Shown: piece after piece, positions 19,224-27,941 of the stretch
Numbering within the stretch: position 1 is the first letter of the stretch
Layout of the letters: the number at the start of each line of letters is the position of its first letter
NCBI RefSeq assembly: GCF_016863615.1
Contig: NZ_BOPF01000044.1
Span: 1-64,000, forward strand
Source: Virgisporangium aliadipatigenens
GTDB taxonomy: Bacteria > Actinomycetota > Actinomycetes > Mycobacteriales > Micromonosporaceae
DNA: 64,000 nucleotides
Reading direction: 5' to 3'
Notes under the pieces: generated by a model
The model's input: the letters and a program-made list of their open reading frames with translations, nothing else
Databases searched by the model: none
Told to the model about the DNA's origin: nothing
Translations under genes and position numbers: made by a program

Positions 19224-19280
19224 TCACGCGACGACGACACCGGGTGGACCCGGCGTCGTCGTGCTCACGGCTGAACGCAT
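19224..19280 (-). CDS. Threonine leader peptide (predicted attenuation peptide)
   Basis: An 18-codon ORF reading MRSAVSTTTPGPPGVVVA, with three consecutive ACG threonine codons at 19254-19262. An internal GTG at 19268 would give 14 aa. TACCCT (19287-19292) lies 6 nt upstream of the ATG, suggesting a leaderless start. The Thr codons are the 5' arm of a 14-bp hairpin (19249-19262 with 19231-19244, tetraloop). The ORF lies between the promoter and the terminator hairpin of a ThrRS-like gene, which is the layout of ribosome-mediated attenuation. No experimental evidence. Confidence 0.6.
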   Translation of the reverse strand: MRSAVSTTTPGPPGVVVA

Positions 19281-19286
19281 GACATG

Positions 19287-19292
19287 AGGGTA
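19287..19292 (-). promoter_or_regulatory. -10 box of the Thr leader
   Basis: TACCCT on the minus strand lies 6 nt before the leader-peptide ATG. No convincing -35 box is seen. Confidence 0.4.
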
Positions 19293-19360
19293 GGGGCTTC
19301 TCCCGGCGGGGCGCACGCGCTTTATAGGGTCCTTGCGCTTACTTCGGAAGGGATGATCAC

Positions 19361-20167
19361 GTGCCTGAGGGTCACACGATCCATCGACTCGCGTCGCGGC
19401 ACCGGAAGCTGTTCGCCGGCAAGCCCGTGCGGGTCAGCAGTCCGCAGGGCCGGTTCGAGGCGGGTGCGAAGGCGCTCGACGGGCTGATGTTCACCGGTGC
19501 GCTGGCGCACGGCAAGCACCTGCTGCACCGGTACGAGGGCGACCGGACCGTGCACATCCACCTCGGGCTGTACGGCAAGGTGACGGACGGGGACGGGGCG
19601 CCGCCGGAGCCGTTCGGGGAGATCCGGCTGCGGATGTCCAACGACGCGCACTGGCTGGACCTGCGCGGCCCCACCGCCTGCGAACTGCTCGACCCGCCCG
19701 GCGTCGAGGCCCTCCTGGCCCGGCTGGGACCGGATCCGCTCAAGCGGGGCGCGGACTCGATCGCGGCGTTCGCGAAGATCGCGCGCAGCTCGCGGCCGAT
19801 CGTCGCGCTGCTGATGGATCAGTCCATTGTGGCCGGTGCGGGGCTCATCTTCGCGACGGAGGCCCTGTACCGCGCGGGAATCGACCCGACCACGGCCGGC
19901 CGGGACATGCCCGCCGACGCGTGGCTTCCACTGTGGACGGACCTGCGCGCGCTGATGGCCGCGGCCGTCATCGCCGGCCGCATCGACACCGTGCGCGAGG
20001 AGCACACGCCGGAGGCGATGGGCCGCGAACCGCGCGTCGACCGGCACGGCGGCGAGGTGTACGTGTACCGGCGCACCGGGCAGCCGTGCCTGGTCTGCGG
20101 CACGCCGGTGCACCAGGACGCGCTCGGCGGCAGAAACCTGTACTGGTGCCCGACCTGCCAGTCGTAG
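19361..20167 (+). CDS. Fpg/Nei family DNA glycosylase (endonuclease VIII-like)
   Basis: A 268-aa base-excision repair glycosylase/AP-lyase. Processing should expose Pro2, the catalytic N-terminus, in PEGHTIHRLA, with Glu3 and the conserved lysine in HGKHLL. The H2TH region (LLMDQSIVAGAG onward) and a C-terminal zinc finger, CLVC then CPTC with the loop GGRNLYW, are present. One oddity: the near-invariant GN of the H2TH motif (family GVGNVYRAE) reads GAGLIFATE here, so the DNA-contacting asparagine is missing. The start is GTG with GAAGGGA upstream and a TAGGGT -10 box at 19325-19330. It is coupled to the next gene. Confidence 0.9.
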   Translation: MPEGHTIHRLASRHRKLFAGKPVRVSSPQGRFEAGAKALDGLMFTGALAHGKHLLHRYEGDRTVHIHLGLYGKVTDGDGAPPEPFGEIRLRMSNDAHWLDLRGPTACELLDPPGVEALLARLGPDPLKRGADSIAAFAKIARSSRPIVALLMDQSIVAGAGLIFATEALYRAGIDPTTAGRDMPADAWLPLWTDLRALMAAAVIAGRIDTVREEHTPEAMGREPRVDRHGGEVYVYRRTGQPCLVCGTPVHQDALGGRNLYWCPTCQS

Positions 20168-20170
20168 CCT
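20165..20170 (+). promoter_or_regulatory. -10-like box overlapping the glycosylase stop codon
   Basis: TAGCCT ends 7 nt before ATG 20178, so the RNA-ligase-like gene may have its own leaderless start besides readthrough. Confidence 0.35.
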
Positions 20171-20177
20171 GTGCGGC

Positions 20178-20690
20178 ATGGTCGCCGCGCTGGAGCTCTA
20201 CCTCGACCACATCGCCGAACGCCGCGTGCGGGTGCTGTGGGAGGCGCTGGAGCGCGAGGGCGTCCAGTCGATGCGTGACCTGCTCGGCGGCCGGCACCGC
20301 CCGCACCTCTCGCTCGCCGTCGCCGACGAGCTGGACGCCGCGGCCGTCAAGGAGGCCCTCGACGGCTACGACCCGGCTCCGCCGCTGCGCGTGCAGTTCC
20401 TCTTCACCGGCTGGTTCGTCGGCCGGGTGCTGTGGCTCGGCGCGGCCCCCAGCGTCGCCCTGCTCGCCCACCAGGCCGAGGTGTGGCGGCGGCTCAGCGT
20501 GGCCGGGATCCCGCTCTCGGAGAAGTACACGCCGGGCGCCTGGGTCCCGCACTGCACCGTCTCCATGCGGGTGGCCCGCCCCCTGGTGACGGAGGCGACC
20601 CGGCGCTGCCTGGAGGTGCTGCCGATCACGGCCACGGTCCGGGCAGCCGCGGTGGCCGACCACGCCCGGGACCGCTACGACCGCCTCTAG
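20178..20690 (+). CDS. 2'-5' RNA ligase (2H phosphoesterase) family protein
   Basis: A 170-aa protein with the two HxS/T motifs of the 2H phosphoesterase superfamily: HRPHLSLAV in the N-terminal half and WVPHCTVSM in the C-terminal half. Such enzymes act on 2'-5' RNA linkages or cyclic phosphates; the substrate is not predictable. The ATG lies 10 bp after the glycosylase stop, so the two are likely co-transcribed. The last 4 bp overlap the end of the convergent flavoprotein gene. Confidence 0.8.
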   Translation: MVAALELYLDHIAERRVRVLWEALEREGVQSMRDLLGGRHRPHLSLAVADELDAAAVKEALDGYDPAPPLRVQFLFTGWFVGRVLWLGAAPSVALLAHQAEVWRRLSVAGIPLSEKYTPGAWVPHCTVSMRVARPLVTEATRRCLEVLPITATVRAAAVADHARDRYDRL

Positions 20691-22087
20691 GCGATCTCGT
20701 GGAGCATGAGCTGACGGGCGGCCTCCGCGATCGAACCGGTGAGCGACGGGTAGATCGTGATCGTGTGCGCCAGTTCGTCGACCGTGAGCCTGTTCTCCAC
20801 GGCCATCGTGATGGGCAGGATCAGCTCGCTCGCCTTGGGCGCCACGACGACCCCGCCGACGATCGTCGAGGTCGCCGGCCGGCAGAACAGCTTGATGAAC
20901 CCGTCCCGCAGCCCCTGCATCTTGGCCCGCGCGTTGCCGGACAGCGGCAGCATCACCGTGCGGGCCGGCACCTTCCCACTGTCCACATCGGACTGGGTGA
21001 CGCCGACGGAGGCCAGTTCGGGGTCGGTGAAGACGTTGGCGGAGACGGTGCGCAGCTTCAACGGCGCCACGGCCTCGCCGAGCGCGTGCCACATCGCGAT
21101 CCGCCCCTGCATGGCGGCCACGCTCGCCAGCGGCAGCACGCCGGTGCAGTCGCCCGCGCCGTAGATGCCGGGGACGTTCGTGCGGGAGACCCGGTCGACC
21201 GTCAGGTAGCCGCCGTCGCCGACACTCACGCCGTACTCGGTGAGACCCAGGTCGGCGGTATTGGGCACGGAGCCGACACACACCAGCACGTGCGAACCGC
21301 TGACCTGCCGGCCGTCGGCCAGCGTCACCACGACCCCGTCGGCGGTCCGCTCGGCGCCCTGGGCGCGGGCGCGGGAGAGGATGTTCATGCCGCGTTCCCG
21401 GAAAACCCGCTCGATGGCGCGGGCGGCGTCGGGGTCCTCGTGCGGCATGACGTGCTCGCGGCTGGAGACCAGCGTGACCGCGACACCCATGGCCAGGTAG
21501 GCGGAGGCGAACTCGGCACCGGTCACGCCGGAGCCGACCACGATCAGGTGGGTGGGCAGCTCGGTCAGGTCGTACACCTGCCGCCAGTCGAGGATCCGCT
21601 CCCCGTCCGGAACGGCCGTCGGCAGTACCCGCGGCGTCGCGCCGGTGGCGATCAGCACGGTCGTGGCGTCGATACTGCGGGCCGGCCCCTCCGCCGGAGT
21701 GATCTCCACCCGGTGGGTGTGACCGAGCGTATCCGCACCGAGACGCGCACGCCCCGCGACGACGTCGACGCCGGCCTTGACGAGCTTCGTACCGATGTCG
21801 GCGGACTGCGCCTGTGCGAGCCGTTTCACCCGCCGGTTGACCGATGCCGCGTCGACCGTCACCGAGTCGATGCCGCCCGAGCGGATGCCGAACTCCTCGG
21901 TGTCCCGATACCCGGTCACCACGTCGGAGCTGGCGATGAACGTCTTCGAGGGCACACAGTCCTCGAGCACGCAGGCCCCGCCGGGACCCGCCTCCTCGAT
22001 CAAGGTGACCTCGGCGTCGAGCTGAGCGGCCACCAGCGCCGCCTCGTACCCCGCCGGCCCCCCGCCGATGATCACGACCCGGTTCAC
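20687..22087 (-). CDS. LpdA-type NAD(P)H quinone reductase (flavoprotein disulfide reductase family)
   Basis: A 466-aa protein resembling dihydrolipoamide dehydrogenase. It has the FAD motif IIGGGPAGYEAAL, the C-x4-C pair in GGACVLEDCVPSK, the NAD(P)H motif VVGSGVTGAEFA and the FAD motif GIYGAGDCTG. The C-terminal active-site His-x4-Glu of true lipoamide dehydrogenase is replaced: the segment reads TIYPSLTGSIAE, with Tyr at the His position. This matches Mycobacterium LpdA (Rv3303c), described as a quinone reductase rather than a lipoamide enzyme. GTG 22087 is chosen because AAAGGGGG lies 9 nt upstream; the frame extends to 22159. Confidence 0.88.
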   Translation of the reverse strand: MNRVVIIGGGPAGYEAALVAAQLDAEVTLIEEAGPGGACVLEDCVPSKTFIASSDVVTGYRDTEEFGIRSGGIDSVTVDAASVNRRVKRLAQAQSADIGTKLVKAGVDVVAGRARLGADTLGHTHRVEITPAEGPARSIDATTVLIATGATPRVLPTAVPDGERILDWRQVYDLTELPTHLIVVGSGVTGAEFASAYLAMGVAVTLVSSREHVMPHEDPDAARAIERVFRERGMNILSRARAQGAERTADGVVVTLADGRQVSGSHVLVCVGSVPNTADLGLTEYGVSVGDGGYLTVDRVSRTNVPGIYGAGDCTGVLPLASVAAMQGRIAMWHALGEAVAPLKLRTVSANVFTDPELASVGVTQSDVDSGKVPARTVMLPLSGNARAKMQGLRDGFIKLFCRPATSTIVGGVVVAPKASELILPITMAVENRLTVDELAHTITIYPSLTGSIAEAARQLMLHEIA

Positions 22088-22172
22088 CTTTGTTGCCCCC
22101 TTTAGGTGCTTCCTCGCCGGACGATCACGCCCGACACGCTCCGTACTATTCTCCCCCATCGCCTCGCCCCGC

Positions 22173-22178
22173 TATCGT
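22173..22178 (+). promoter_or_regulatory. -10 box for the cyclotransferase-like gene
   Basis: TATCGT ends 7 nt before GTG 22186. Confidence 0.5.
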
Positions 22179-22185
22179 CATCGCC

Positions 22186-22641
22186 GTGCGTCTTTACGCC
22201 GCCTACGGCTCAAACCTGGACCCCGGGCGAATGCGGGCCTACTGCCCCCGTTCGCCGATGATCGGCATCGGCTGGCTGGAAGGCTGGCGGCTGACCTTTG
22301 CCGGCGAGGTCGAACTGGGCTGGGAAGGCTCGGTCACGACCATCGTCGAGGCACCCGAAGACCGCGTGTTCGTGGCCCTCTACGACGTTCATCCACTCGA
22401 CGAGAAGCAGCTCGACGAGGTGGAGGGCGTCACGGCCGGGACGTACAACAAGCTGCACCTGCGGGTCGCCACGCTCGACGGCGACGAGACCGCCTGGGTG
22501 TACGTGTACAGCGGCTACGAGGGCGGCCTGCCCACCGCGTGGTACCTGGCGGAGATCGCCACCGCGGCGGAGAAGGCCGGCGCCCCGGCCGACTACGTGC
22601 AGCGGCTGCGCGACCGGCCTACCCGCACCGCGCAGCCGTAA
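22186..22641 (+). CDS. Gamma-glutamylcyclotransferase-fold protein
   Basis: A 151-aa protein with the fold signature AAYGSNLDPGRMRAYCP at the N-terminus, and VFVALYDVHPLDEKQLDEVEGV, where an acidic residue is expected at the catalytic site. The family includes gamma-glutamylcyclotransferases and gamma-glutamylamine cyclotransferases, releasing 5-oxoproline; the substrate here is unknown. The GTG at 22186 is chosen because the frame then begins directly at the fold and a TANNNT box lies 7 nt before it. The stop is 4 bp from the end of the convergent neighbour. Confidence 0.82.
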   Translation: MRLYAAYGSNLDPGRMRAYCPRSPMIGIGWLEGWRLTFAGEVELGWEGSVTTIVEAPEDRVFVALYDVHPLDEKQLDEVEGVTAGTYNKLHLRVATLDGDETAWVYVYSGYEGGLPTAWYLAEIATAAEKAGAPADYVQRLRDRPTRTAQP

Positions 22642-22644
22642 GGC

Positions 22645-23400
22645 TCAGCCGACCTCGACGGGCACGTCGTGCACGATGTTCGACGCGCCCTCGATCAGGT
22701 CGACGAGCTCCATGCGCTCCTTGGCGTCGAGCACGCGGTACGCCTCACCGGCCACCCGGTCGGTGAGCGCCTCCGCCCAGGCCCGACGACGGATCAGCGG
22801 CTCGTAGGCCGGGTACGGCGGCTGCCACCCGAACGCCGTCGCGCCCGTCTCGCCCTCCGGCCCCGCCATGATCGCCTCGAGCGGCGTGAGGTTGCTGGCG
22901 CGGATGGCGAGCACGTGTGCCGCGCCGCGATGTTCCCGCAGCAGATGGGCGAGAACGGCGGCCCGGGCGCCCGGGGCGTCGTCCGGGATCGGCATGGCGC
23001 GCCAGGCGGCGAAGAGCGGCATCCCGGTCGCGTCGGCCGCGACGACCACGCGCTCGGCCAGCTCGACGAGCCGCTCCAGCCCGTAGTAGTCGGAGAGGTT
23101 CTCCCGGCCCCAGCGGCAGCACTCGCCGAGATTGTGCCCGGCGACCACCACCGGGTCGGCGACGGCGCGGGCCGCCTCCCAGCCGTCCTTGACGGCCTCC
23201 GGCGCGATGAACCCGAGCGCGGCCGCTACCGTGTCCGAGCGCACGTCACCGAGCGCGCCACCGCGCCCGGCCACGTAGAAGGCCCAGCCGGTCAGGCCCA
23301 GCTGACGCGCCTTCTGCATGGTGCGAGGATCATGGCCGAAGGCGCCGCCGAGCTTGAGGATGGCCCGCTTTGCGGCCGCCGCTGCCTGTTCCGGTGTCAC
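22645..23400 (-). CDS. SCO6745-like (HTH_67) family protein, function unknown
   Basis: A 251-aa, alanine-rich, mostly helical soluble protein. The layout of stretches such as GWAFYVAGRGGALGDVRSDTV and ALGFIAPEAVKDGWEAA resembles the actinobacterial SCO6745 family (HTH_67), placed by similarity to helix-turn-helix folds without a proven role. No catalytic motif is recognised. The start is GTG at 23400. Similarity is judged from memory of the family, so the name is provisional. Confidence 0.6.
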   Translation of the reverse strand: MTPEQAAAAAKRAILKLGGAFGHDPRTMQKARQLGLTGWAFYVAGRGGALGDVRSDTVAAALGFIAPEAVKDGWEAARAVADPVVVAGHNLGECCRWGRENLSDYYGLERLVELAERVVVAADATGMPLFAAWRAMPIPDDAPGARAAVLAHLLREHRGAAHVLAIRASNLTPLEAIMAGPEGETGATAFGWQPPYPAYEPLIRRRAWAEALTDRVAGEAYRVLDAKERMELVDLIEGASNIVHDVPVEVG

Positions 23401-23462
23401 AGGGCCTGATTCTGCCCCCCTGGCCCATTGATGTCATTGCCACCCTCCAGGTCCGTCATTCC

Positions 23463-24713
23463 TCACCCGTCCGGGTCGACCGCGGTGACCGCCGCCAATG
23501 CCGCCTCCACCCGACGTTTTGCCAGGCGAACGGCTTGTTCGGCGGCCGTGCGGGCGGCTTCGGCCTCGGCGAGGGCGGTGCGGGCGGCCAGCAGTTCGCG
23601 ATGCGCGGCCTGCTGTTGACGGCGCAGGGCGGCGGCGCGGCGGCGTTCCTCGGCGCGCTCGGCGGCCTCCCGTTCCTTGGCGGCGCGGCGGCGGTCGGCG
23701 GCCTCCTGGCGCTCCGCGGCCTCGCGCTCCTCGGCAGCCTCCCGCGCGGCCAGGGCGGCTTCCCGGGCGGCCAGAGCGGCCTCCCGTTCGGCGAGGGCCG
23801 CTTCCCGCCCGCTCGCGGCCCTCGTGGCGCCGGCGGCTCGGCTCCCGCCGCCGGCCCCCGCGGCACCGGCTCCCGGGGCGCTGGTGGCTCTCGTGGGGCC
23901 CTTGGCGGGGGCGAGGCCGGGCGTGCGGGCCGTGGCGGCGGGTCCGGGCGCGCGGGACCGCGCAGCGGCCGGGTGCCGGCTCCCCGCGTCGACCACGACG
24001 AGGCCGCCCTTGGCCCGCCGCCGGCCCGGGGCGGGCGACTCCGGCTCACCGTCGTCGTCGCCGTCGTCGCCGTCGTCGTCGGCCCACTCGTCATCGCCGC
24101 CGTCCGGCTCGAAACCGCCGTCGTCCGGGTCGAAGCCGTCGTCGCCGTCGGGCGGCTCGGAGCCGTCGCGCTCCGGCGCGCCGTCGGGTCCGGGTCCGTC
24201 GGCGCCGCCCTGGACGAGGCGCAGCTGCGGGCGGGGCAGTTCGCCGAAGCCGTGGTACTCGATCGGCTTGACCAGCCGTCCCAGGCGAACCTGCTCGGCC
24301 ACGTCGGCGTCGGCGAGCGCCGCCGTCAACGTCCCCTCCACCTCCGCCAGCGGGAGCGCGTCGCGCACGCCCCGCCCGGCCGCCACGGCGAGCGCGCGGC
24401 TCTCCCGGGCCAGCGTGCCGACCAGTTGCCGGCGGCGCACGCTCAATTCACGCAGGTCGCCGCCGCGCAGGTTGCGCTGGGCGGCGCGCAGCTCGGCGGC
24501 CAGGCCCATCAGCTCGGTGATCAGGTCGGGGCGCTGGTGCGCGAGCAGGTTCACCAGCCAGGCGCCGACCGTGGGGCGGCGCAGGCCGGCGATCCGCTTG
24601 GCGAGGTCGCGGTCCCCGGCCGCCCGCGCGGCGCGCACCGACTCGTCCCGCGCGGCGGTGAACTCCTCCGGCGGCAGCGCGTAGAGCCGCGCCGCGACCT
24701 CGTCAAGCGTCAA
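23463..24713 (-). CDS. Coiled-coil protein of unknown function
   Basis: A 416-aa protein. A folded N-terminal region (residues 1-165, starting TLDEVAARLYALPPEEFTAA) is followed by an Asp/Gly-rich acidic linker (about 170-235), an Ala/Pro/Gly-rich low-complexity stretch, then a long Ala-Glu-Arg coiled coil (about 300-405) with repeats of the type REAALAEREAAL. No enzymatic motif is seen. The N-terminal region recurs in actinobacterial proteins of unknown role. The start is taken as TTG at 24713, overlapping the upstream metallohydrolase stop by 11 bp, which suggests translational coupling. Confidence 0.65.
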   Translation of the reverse strand: MTLDEVAARLYALPPEEFTAARDESVRAARAAGDRDLAKRIAGLRRPTVGAWLVNLLAHQRPDLITELMGLAAELRAAQRNLRGGDLRELSVRRRQLVGTLARESRALAVAAGRGVRDALPLAEVEGTLTAALADADVAEQVRLGRLVKPIEYHGFGELPRPQLRLVQGGADGPGPDGAPERDGSEPPDGDDGFDPDDGGFEPDGGDDEWADDDGDDGDDDGEPESPAPGRRRAKGGLVVVDAGSRHPAAARSRAPGPAATARTPGLAPAKGPTRATSAPGAGAAGAGGGSRAAGATRAASGREAALAEREAALAAREAALAAREAAEEREAAERQEAADRRRAAKEREAAERAEERRRAAALRRQQQAAHRELLAARTALAEAEAARTAAEQAVRLAKRRVEAALAAVTAVDPDG

Positions 24714-25332
24714 CGCTCTCCCCGGCGCCCAGGCGGGCGTACTCGCAGTGCGCCAGGTGGGTGAGCGCGCCGTCGTACACCTTGCTCGCTACGTCGTTGT
24801 GCAGCCCGTCGTGCAGCGCGAACGCCCGCCGCGGCTTGACCTGCCGGATGAACTCCACGGACTCGGACAGCTTCAGCCACGGCCCCGAGACGGGCACGAA
24901 CAGCGTCTCCACCACCGCGTCGGTCGGCACGTCGAACGAGTCGCCCGGGTGGTACACGCCCTCGACGAAGAAGCCGAGGTTGGCCACCCGCGGCAGGTCG
25001 GGATGGATCATCGCGTGCAGCCCGCCGTAGGTGCGCACCGGGAAGCCGGCCGCCTCGAAGTCGTCGCCGGCCACCACCTCGGTCACGACGTCGCGCAGGT
25101 CGCCGAGCTTCGGTGTCACCTCCGGATGGGTGAACACGCGCACGCTCGGCCGGGCGGCCAGCGCGTCGGTCAGCTTCGCCACGTCGAGGTGGTCGAAGTG
25201 TTCGTGCGTGATGAGCACCGCGTCGACGCCGTCGAGGGCCGCGGACTCCGACAGGGCGCCGGGGTCGATCACCAGCACCGCACCGTCGCGTTCGAGGCGC
25301 ACACACGCGTGCGAGAACTTGGTCAGCTTCAT
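24703..25332 (-). CDS. MBL-fold metal-dependent hydrolase (UlaG-like)
   Basis: A 209-aa metallo-beta-lactamase-fold hydrolase. The zinc ligands appear as HACVRL early, the HxHxDH motif in LITHEHFDHLD, and later GGLHAMIHPD, the Asp in YHPGDSF and a C-terminal ALHDGLHND. It resembles the broad UlaG/YtnP-like group; substrate not predictable. ATG 25332 is chosen because GGAGGT lies 5 nt upstream and the protein then starts MKLTKFSHACVRL, the normal N-terminus. The open frame extends to 25407. It overlaps the coiled-coil gene downstream. Confidence 0.87.
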   Translation of the reverse strand: MKLTKFSHACVRLERDGAVLVIDPGALSESAALDGVDAVLITHEHFDHLDVAKLTDALAARPSVRVFTHPEVTPKLGDLRDVVTEVVAGDDFEAAGFPVRTYGGLHAMIHPDLPRVANLGFFVEGVYHPGDSFDVPTDAVVETLFVPVSGPWLKLSESVEFIRQVKPRRAFALHDGLHNDVASKVYDGALTHLAHCEYARLGAGESVDA

Positions 25333-25437
25333 TCGTGACCTCCGCGCTGTCCAACCGTGACACGGCCGGCGGAACCTCGGCATCCCCACCGGCGTCCGAC
25401 CCGGCACGACAACCGCAATCTACCCCTGGGAGTACCC

Positions 25438-26367
25438 ATGCGAAGCGGACGTTCACTGCGGCTCGCGGCGAAACTCGTGACGGCCGGTGTGCTGGCCACG
25501 CTGGCGCTCACCGGGTGCGGAGCGGACTCGAAGGACAGTGCCCAGCAGTCCTCGGCGGGCGCGCCGATCGAGGCGGACAAGCCCGACGACGCGGCCGGTG
25601 CGGGTCCGGCCCAGGGCGGCAACCAACCGGCCGGGGTGCCCTTACCCGAGCAGCTGCCCGACTCGGAGCGTTCGATCGTCTACAAAGGAACGTTGAACGT
25701 CCAGGTGTCCGATGTGGACAGTAAGGCGACCGAGGCGGTTTCCCTCGTGCGGGCGGCGGGCGGGTTCGTCGGCGCGGACCGGCGCAACAAGGACCAGATC
25801 GTGTCGACGGCCAACCTCACGCTGCGGGTGCCGCGGGACCGGTTCGCCGAGGTGCTCGACCGGCTGGCGAAGCTCGGCACCGAGACCAACCGCGACGTGT
25901 CGGCCGAGGACGTCACCGCGCAGGTCGTCGACCTCAACTCGCGCATCGCCACGCAGACCGCAAGCGTCGAACGGGTCCGCGCCCTGCTGGCCCGCGCCGA
26001 GTCGATCGGCGAGATCGTCACGCTGGAGGCGGAGGTCGCCAAGCGCGAGGCCGAACTGGAGTCGTTGAAGGCGAAGCTGAACAAGCTCGCCGACCTGACC
26101 GCCCTGTCGACGATCACGCTCATGCTCAGGGGCCCGGAGCCCGACCCCTCGATAACGGCCAACAACGGCTTCCTCGCCGGGCTGAAGGGCGGCTGGGAGG
26201 CATTCACCGGCTCGCTGACGGTGCTGACGACCGTGCTCGGCGCGCTGCTGCCGTTCGTGGTCGGGCTGGGGCTGCCGATCTGGCTCGTGGTGTACCTGCT
26301 GCGCCGCCGCCGGGATGCGCGAAGGCTCCCGGCGACCGAAGCCACCGGGAGCCCGCGGAACTCCTAG
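25438..26367 (+). CDS. DUF4349 lipoprotein
   Basis: A 309-aa protein. A signal peptide with lipobox LALTGC is followed by an extracellular DUF4349 region with a coiled-coil segment (about residues 175-225, RALLARAESIGEIVTLEAEVAKREAELESLKAKL) and a C-terminal transmembrane helix (about 263-292), then a basic tail. DUF4349 proteins are widespread envelope proteins without known function. The ATG at 25438 follows GGGAG at 7 nt. It ends 4 bp into the end of the convergent amidohydrolase gene. Confidence 0.85.
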   Translation: MRSGRSLRLAAKLVTAGVLATLALTGCGADSKDSAQQSSAGAPIEADKPDDAAGAGPAQGGNQPAGVPLPEQLPDSERSIVYKGTLNVQVSDVDSKATEAVSLVRAAGGFVGADRRNKDQIVSTANLTLRVPRDRFAEVLDRLAKLGTETNRDVSAEDVTAQVVDLNSRIATQTASVERVRALLARAESIGEIVTLEAEVAKREAELESLKAKLNKLADLTALSTITLMLRGPEPDPSITANNGFLAGLKGGWEAFTGSLTVLTTVLGALLPFVVGLGLPIWLVVYLLRRRRDARRLPATEATGSPRNS

Positions 26368-27629
26368 AAGGCGCCCGCCTGCAGGGCGGCGAGGGCGGTG
26401 TGCACCATCACCCGCACGCCGTAGCCGATCGAACGCTCGTCGACGTCGAACGCCGACTGGTGGATGTCGAACTTCACGTCCGACCCGGGGATGCCGACGC
26501 CGAGGCGGATCATCGTGCCCGGGACGTTCTCCAGGTAGAACGAGAAGTCCTCGCCGCCCATGCTGATCTCGGCCTCGACGACCCGCTCGGGGCCGAGGGC
26601 CGCGCCGGCGGCACCGGCGATGATCGCGGTCGCGAGCCGGTCGTTGATCACCGGGGGAACGCCGCGGATGTAGTCCACCTCGACGTCCGCGCCGGTGCTC
26701 GCCACCACGCTGTGGACCAGCTCGGTCACCAGCTCCGGGGCCTCGCGCCAGGCGTCGCGGTTGAGCACCCGCACGGTGCCGCGCACGACGCCCTCGCCGG
26801 GGATCGTGTTGGCGGCGTCGCCGGCCTTCACCGCGCCCCAGACCATCGAGATCCCGGCCCGGGCGTCCACGCGGCGATCCAGCAGCGACGGAACGTCCAC
26901 GATGACCCGTCCGAGCGCGTGCACCAGGTCGGCCGTCAGATGCGGGCGGGCAGTGTGCCCACCGCGTCCCTTCACCCTGACCTCGACCTTGTCCGCGGCG
27001 GCCGTGAACGGCCCGGAACGCACACCGACGAGCCCGACCGGCAGCTGCGGTGCGCAGTGCAGCGCGAAGATCGCGTCGACGTCGCGCAGGCCGCCGGCGG
27101 CGATCACCTCGGGCGCACCGGAGGGCATCTGCTCCTCCGCCGGCTGGAACAGCAGCCGCACCCGCCCGGGGAGCTCGTCCTTCTCGGCGAGCTGCGCGAG
27201 TGCGAGTCCCGTGCCGAGCAGCACCGTGGTGTGCACGTCGTGCCCGCAGGCGTGACATACACCGTCCACAGTGGAGCGATACGGCACGTCCTTGGTGTCG
27301 GGCAGCGGCAGCGCGTCGAGATCCGCGCGCAGCGCGATCACCCGGTCGCCGGAACCGATGTCACAGATGACGCCGTTGCCCTTCGGAAGCATCCGTGGGC
27401 TGAGTCCGGCCTTCTTGAGCTCCCTGGCGACCAGCGCCGCGGTCTCGAACTCCTGGTTCGACAGCTCGGGGTGGGCGTGCAGGTGCCGGCGGACGGCGAC
27501 CAGCTCCGCGCCCCGGGAGGCGAGCCAGCGGTCGAGCTGCCCGGGCAATGGATCGGCCCCGGGAGGAGTCTCGGGCCAGGACGACGTCAGCGAAGTGCCC
27601 GTACTGGGCACCGACAGCGCACTCGTCAC
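26364..27629 (-). CDS. M20 family amidohydrolase (hippurate hydrolase/IAA-amino-acid hydrolase-like)
   Basis: A 421-aa zinc-dependent peptidase/aminoacylase of the M20D type. The motifs RRHLHAHPELSNQEFET, ALRADLDALPLPD, HACGHDVHTTVLLG, FQPAEEQMPSGA and a C-terminal ISMGGEDFSFYLENVPG are all present. A dimerisation insert with GRGGHTARPH is in the middle. It should cut N-acyl or amide bonds of amino-acid conjugates. The start is set at GTG 27629, the first codon of the conserved part, although the ribosome-binding site is weak; the frame extends to 27830. Confidence 0.9.
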   Translation of the reverse strand: MTSALSVPSTGTSLTSSWPETPPGADPLPGQLDRWLASRGAELVAVRRHLHAHPELSNQEFETAALVARELKKAGLSPRMLPKGNGVICDIGSGDRVIALRADLDALPLPDTKDVPYRSTVDGVCHACGHDVHTTVLLGTGLALAQLAEKDELPGRVRLLFQPAEEQMPSGAPEVIAAGGLRDVDAIFALHCAPQLPVGLVGVRSGPFTAAADKVEVRVKGRGGHTARPHLTADLVHALGRVIVDVPSLLDRRVDARAGISMVWGAVKAGDAANTIPGEGVVRGTVRVLNRDAWREAPELVTELVHSVVASTGADVEVDYIRGVPPVINDRLATAIIAGAAGAALGPERVVEAEISMGGEDFSFYLENVPGTMIRLGVGIPGSDVKFDIHQSAFDVDERSIGYGVRVMVHTALAALQAGAF

Positions 27630-27941
27630 GGTGAGTTCTCGTTCTCGCTCGTCTTGAGCAGCGCGCCCCGTGCGCGCCCCGGACAGCCTAGCCCCGTGGT
27701 GGTAACGGAGCGCAACATCATTCTCGTGATCAGTGGATCGCACTGGGTCACAAATCGCCTGGTGAGAGCCTTTTGTGGTTGCCGGCGATGCCAGTGTCGC
27801 ATTTTTCCGCGCCGGCATGTGCCCCCACACCTCCTACAACGTGTTACGGACGGCGTAGTCACGGCATCTTCATTCGATCGTTACGCCGGGTCAGCCAAAA
27901 TGGCGGGCTCACCGGCCAAGATGCCCGAGGAAGGACGCAGC

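Noticed and set aside
19178-19292. T-box riboswitch ahead of the ThrRS paralogue
   Set aside because: No T-box consensus or specifier loop is visible; the Thr-codon ORF and alternative hairpins fit peptide attenuation better.
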